Under the pieces are notes generated by a model. It did not search any database. It saw nothing but the letters and a program-made list of their open reading frames with translations, and was not told the origin of the DNA. A stretch of 64,000 bases of DNA from contig CP141139.1 in NCBI GenBank assembly GCA_035236585.1, positions 51,653,217 through 51,717,216 on the forward strand, read 5' to 3'. The stretch's first letter is position 1. Each line of letters starts with the position of its first letter. Source of the DNA: Warburgia ugandensis. Its lineage: Eukaryota; Streptophyta; Magnoliopsida; Canellales; Canellaceae. Below, piece after piece: positions 60,201-64,000 of the stretch. The translations under genes were made by a program, and so were the position numbers.

Positions 60201-60552
60201 GACCCATGCATACTTTTCATTGCATCGGGTTTTGATGCAACACATTGCTTTTGAGAAAATGCTTTAGCAGCCTTACCTATTTATTGCTACACTCAAGATC
60301 CGATGTAGTTCATTGCTTTTGGGGGTACGCCCTAGCCCTTGTCCATTTTTCATCACATCCAAGATCTGATGTAGTACGTTGCCTATTGGGAATGCCCTAG
60401 ACTAAGGGAAAGTCATAAATCGATTCATGCATGGGGTTTGCTACGAGTTTTTCTTGCCAGCTGACATCTGGCACATGACCCTCCTCCTTTATCTAGGCTT
60501 GGTAGTAGCTACGATAAAACCATATAGAACGAAAGCCACATAGTGGGAGTTA
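57297..60552 (-). mobile_element. RTE-type LINE, copy 2 (near full length, decayed)
   Basis: About 3.26 kb on the minus strand. Order from its 5' end: an endonuclease domain (minus 60220-59996, with the motif ACIQKTKWKG; minus 59793-59575 with IFIGADFNGHV), reverse transcriptase remnants across about 59300-58100, and a C-terminal region with KTRKDIIRNENITRNLG and IRLRWFGHVQ (minus 57742-57548). All parts carry stops and frameshifts. The 5' end is placed at about 60552 from the alignment with copy 1 and the probable target duplication. Length and order fit plant RTE elements, which encode one endonuclease-reverse transcriptase protein. Confidence 0.85.
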
Positions 60553-60569
60553 TACTTTGGCTTTGGAAG
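60553..60569. repeat. Probable target-site duplication of LINE copy 2, right
   Basis: TACTTTGGCTTTGGAAG, against TACTTGGGCTATGGAAG at 57280-57296. Confidence 0.6.
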
Positions 60570-62170
60570 GAAGAGTTCACTTTGGGAAGAACATACAAGG
60601 TGATATGCAGAGGTGAGTGAAACTCAAACTCAAGGAGTGCAGAAGAAGCTTGTTAGTTATTTCGTTCTACCCAAAGAAGATTCTATGCTACACTCTAATA
60701 TCAACACTTGAATTTGGATATCAACTGTAGATGGAACTCAAGATATAGAGCAACACAATCACCCATGAACAATTACAAATGAGCCCAGATACATGTCAAG
60801 TAGAAAAAATTGAACATGGAATTATAATTGATGAAATGCAAGGAGAAACAATTGATGTTGGAAAACATAAAAGATTAAGAGCTGCTGGTGATTAAGTCAA
60901 TGAAGAGATAGAGTTTGGAACTTGAAGGTTTTGACAACATCATCTTCTAAGCAGATTACTACCTTCAATGACTTAAGGTACTACAAATAGTGTCAATTGA
61001 TGAATTCTCTCTGTTTGGCATGGACAGAAGGAGTGGACATGTCTTATTCACTTTGAATTCTAAATAATTAATGGACTCAGTAGTGAAACACTTAGAAGTA
61101 GGTAAAAAAGCACCATCAACTGATGGGAGTTGACTACAGCATTGTCAAGGATTGACTTGAGAAGCTTTGAAAGAATGGGTATGCCTAATCCTGAGCTACC
61201 CACTAAATGTTTTTGTCCTACACAATTGACACTACCATTTATACATATTGTACCAAACTTGACAACCTGTTTGGAGTAACCATAATCCATGAATTCATAG
61301 GAAATGCAGGTAGACTTGGAACATAAGCAAGTAAATTGGGAATCTATTAGTAGATATGTTCTTTTGGATCTAAAGCAAGTTATATATGACTTTCATAATG
61401 AAATTTTATTGCTATTTGTGTAATATGCTCTTTGTCTTATGCTTCCTATTATATTGATATGGATTTGCTTAGCCTAACAAAACTGCTCTTAAATAAACAA
61501 AACGCATGAAATTTGTGATCCAACTATATCATTGCATGGAACTCACTGTCAAGAAGTCGTGGATTCTGGGTGCAGTGATGTTCTTCCCTTTAATAGTCGT
61601 AATTATCTAATCAATTGTAAGCAAATTGACTGGTAAGAAAAATATGGCCAATGACCCATATTCAATTGGAAACTTAAGAGATTTTAGGCTGAGTTGCCAT
61701 AATTATGGCGTAGACCCTTAAACTAGTTTCCTTAAGCTGGGCATTATTCAATTCCTCTCTCCCAACTTGTTTAACTTCTTGTAGGTACAAAGAAAACTTA
61801 AGTTCAATCTCTTAAAGCTCTATTAAAACTCTTGAGAACCATTAGTACAAGAAATTTATATCTCTATAGTGAGTGCTGTAGCCAAGATCTAAACATCCTA
61901 AAATATTTTTGCAATAACTTCAATTTATAAAATGAATAAACTACTTAGAATCTTTGAAATTACATGTTGGGGCCATATGTATTATTCAAACCATTCTTAT
62001 GCTAGATCCTATCTTAGACGTTGGGTTGTAACCATAACCTTAAAACACTCTTACACATAGACAATCCTATCACTTTGATTGGTCAAGGTTTATAACCATA
62101 TTTCTATCATTTCCAAAAATAATAGCAATTAGGATCATTCCATGGAGAAGATCTTTGGGCATGGCTTGTA
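60570..62170. other. Intergenic, nothing recognised
   Basis: AT-rich with short ORFs only; the longest (minus 61290-61060) has no recognisable motif. Confidence 0.5.
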
Positions 62171-64000
62171 CATCATCATCAAGACCTTATACCAATTAGG
62201 GGTAGGCCACATGAATCTTATTCCTCCATTCCTCTCTATTAAGTAACATGGCTTCATTTAGTCCCAAAGTTTTTAAATCTTTCCTCATCACTTCTATCCA
62301 CGTTCTTTTGGGCCTTCTAACAGGTGCCGTTTTTTTTTCTCCTTTGGACATGTCCAAACCATCTAAGTCTAATCTCCATCATCTTGTTGCCTATTGGTGC
62401 TACCCCTAAATTTTTTGTAATATTTTTGTTCTTGATTCTATCCTTTCTTGTCTTACCACTCATCCATCCCAACATCTTGATTTCGATGACGCTCATCCTA
62501 TGAGCATGATGTTCCTTAACTGTCCAACACTTTGATGCATAGAGCATGGTCAACCTTATGGTTATCCTATAGAATTTTCCTTTTAGTTTGAGTGGCACTC
62601 GCAATCACACAAAACTCTAGATGCACATCTCCATTTGTTCTAACTTGCTTGGATTCTATGAGTAACCTCCCTCTCAATCTCTCCACTCTCATGAATCATT
62701 GATCCCAAGTATTGAAAGTGGTCTTTTATGAGGACTTCTTGGTTATCAATCTTGTCTGGTGTTCCACTCCTACTCCTCTCCTTGCTAAAATTGCATTCCA
62801 TATATTCTGTCTTAGTTCGGTAGATTTTAAATCCTTTAGATTCTAATGCTTCTCTCTAGAACTCTAGCTTTTGTGTTTACACCCTTCCTTGTCTCGTCAA
62901 GAAAGACTATATCATCTGTAAATAGCACGCACCAAGAAATATCCTTGTGCAAATGTTTTGTTAACTCATCCATAACCAATGTGAAAAGGTATGGGCTCAA
63001 TGCCGATCCTTGGTACAATCCTACAATGATAGGAAAAGTCACCAATCTCGTCACTAGTGGTCTTAACATTTGTTATTACTCCTCATACATATCTTTAGTT
63101 ATGTCTATATACCCCGGCGAAACCCCTCTCTCCCCCAATACCCTCCTTATTAACTTTTTAGGGACTCTATCATAAGCTTTATCTAAGTCGATAAAGACCA
63201 TATGGTAGTGTTTCCTCCTCTTCCTATATTTCTCCACCAATTATCTTAGTAAGAAAGTAGCTTCCATGGTAGACTTCTCAGGCATGAAACCAAACTAATT
63301 CTTAGATACACTTGTCTCATGCCATAACCTCTTCTTAATCACGCTTTCAAAAAGTTTCATAGTGTGGCTCATAAGTTTGATCCCTCAATAATTAGTGCAG
63401 CTCTATATGTCTCTTTTATTCTAATAAATTGGTACAATAGAGCTTTTCCTCCACTCATCAGCATTTTCTTTGATTTTATAATCTTGTTAAACAACTTGGT
63501 CAATGAAACTACCATAATATCTCCCATATACTTCCAAACCTCTATTGGTATACCATTAGGCACCATGGCCTTTCCTGATTTCATCTTTTTCAAGGCCTCT
63601 TTCACTTCAAGTATTCTAATCCTACATTCATATCTATAATATCTCATTTTATTTAGATTAATAGTATTTTCAATCCCTATATTCTCAGAGCCATTGTCAT
63701 TTAACAATTTTTGAAAATACGTTTTCCACCTTTGTTTGATCTCATCATGTTTGACTAATACCCTTTGATCATCACTTCTAATGCACCTAACATGATCTAA
63801 GTCCTTACCCTTCTGTTCACTTACTTTTGCAAGTCCTAGTCTATTATGTAGCTCATTATATGCCTTAAGTTTAGCCTCACTTGCTATTCTCTTAGCAACC
63901 TTTTAGCATTCTTATATTGTCATAGTTTTCATTATTTTAGTCTTCTGTCATGCTTTAAAACACATTCGTTTTTCTTTAATAACTTTTTGCACTGTTTGAC
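62171..64000 (-). mobile_element. RTE-type LINE, copy 3 (cut by the window end)
   Basis: 3' part of a third copy on the minus strand. The 3' tail is the GAT repeat (plus CATCATCATC at 62171). The C-terminal region reads MLGWMSGKTRKDRIKN then MMEIRLRWFGHVQRR (minus 62604-62317). The reverse transcriptase motif LFTDDIVFLDETRKG lies in minus 63069-62836, and upstream reverse transcriptase in minus 63707-63369 (VKEALKKMKSGKA). It has frame breaks. The 5' part, including any endonuclease, is beyond the window. Confidence 0.85.

Noticed and set aside
47505-64000. Intact LINE protein in one of the three RTE copies
   Set aside because: Every copy has stops and frameshifts in both the endonuclease and reverse transcriptase regions; none is coding-competent.

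Overview
This window is nuclear DNA of a flowering plant. The evidence is AT-rich sequence with long non-coding stretches, three recognisable plant nuclear gene families (a RING-finger membrane protein, a PLS/E-class pentatricopeptide protein, a plant calmodulin-binding-domain protein), probable introns in 5' leaders, and layered plant retroelements (Ty1/copia, Ty3/gypsy-type gag, large TG...CA long terminal repeats, RTE-type LINEs, a possible tRNA-derived SINE). The clade cannot be fixed from the sequence. There is no bacterial-style operon, CRISPR array, rRNA gene or convincing free-standing tRNA gene.

Layout. 1-3.9 kb: no gene; degenerate repeat-like sequence and a possible SINE. 3.9-10 kb: first gene island, with a RING-finger gene (CDS 6812-7618, probable long leader intron) followed on the same strand by a PPR gene broken by frameshifts and stops (8362-9968). 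10.3-43.3 kb: a nest of transposons. A terminal-inverted-repeat element (10266-16992) is split by a 5.3-kb LTR-like element (A). A 5'-truncated copia element (22858 to about 33.6 kb) is split twice, by B (24086-29239, perfect 5-bp target duplication) and by C (29776-32767, opposite orientation). A gag-only LTR element (34637-39905) sits in a tandem duplication and is itself split by D (36132-38756, perfect 5-bp duplication). A second copy of the TIR element (41195-42241) and a 48-bp tandem repeat follow. 43.3-50.1 kb: mostly featureless DNA ending in an RTE LINE (47505-50095) with a 17-bp target duplication. 52-57 kb: second gene island, a calmodulin-binding-domain gene (CDS 54650-56422) with predicted leader exons. 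57.3-64 kb: two further RTE LINE copies on the minus strand, the last cut by the window end.

Elements A-D start TGTAA, end in CA, carry no coding sequence and show no internal copy of their own ends, so they are best read as solo LTRs, or large non-coding derivatives, of Ty3/gypsy-like elements. At least A, B and D have a TATA box near the left end and an AATAAA signal near the right end. A, B and C share a conserved block that includes a hairpin, and D has a hairpin at a similar place. These non-coding elements and the nesting order they record are the most interesting content. I found no previously undescribed enzymatic or defence system.

The intact genes are unrelated in function and are not expected to act together: a membrane-anchored probable E3 ubiquitin ligase and a basic, disordered calmodulin-binding protein.
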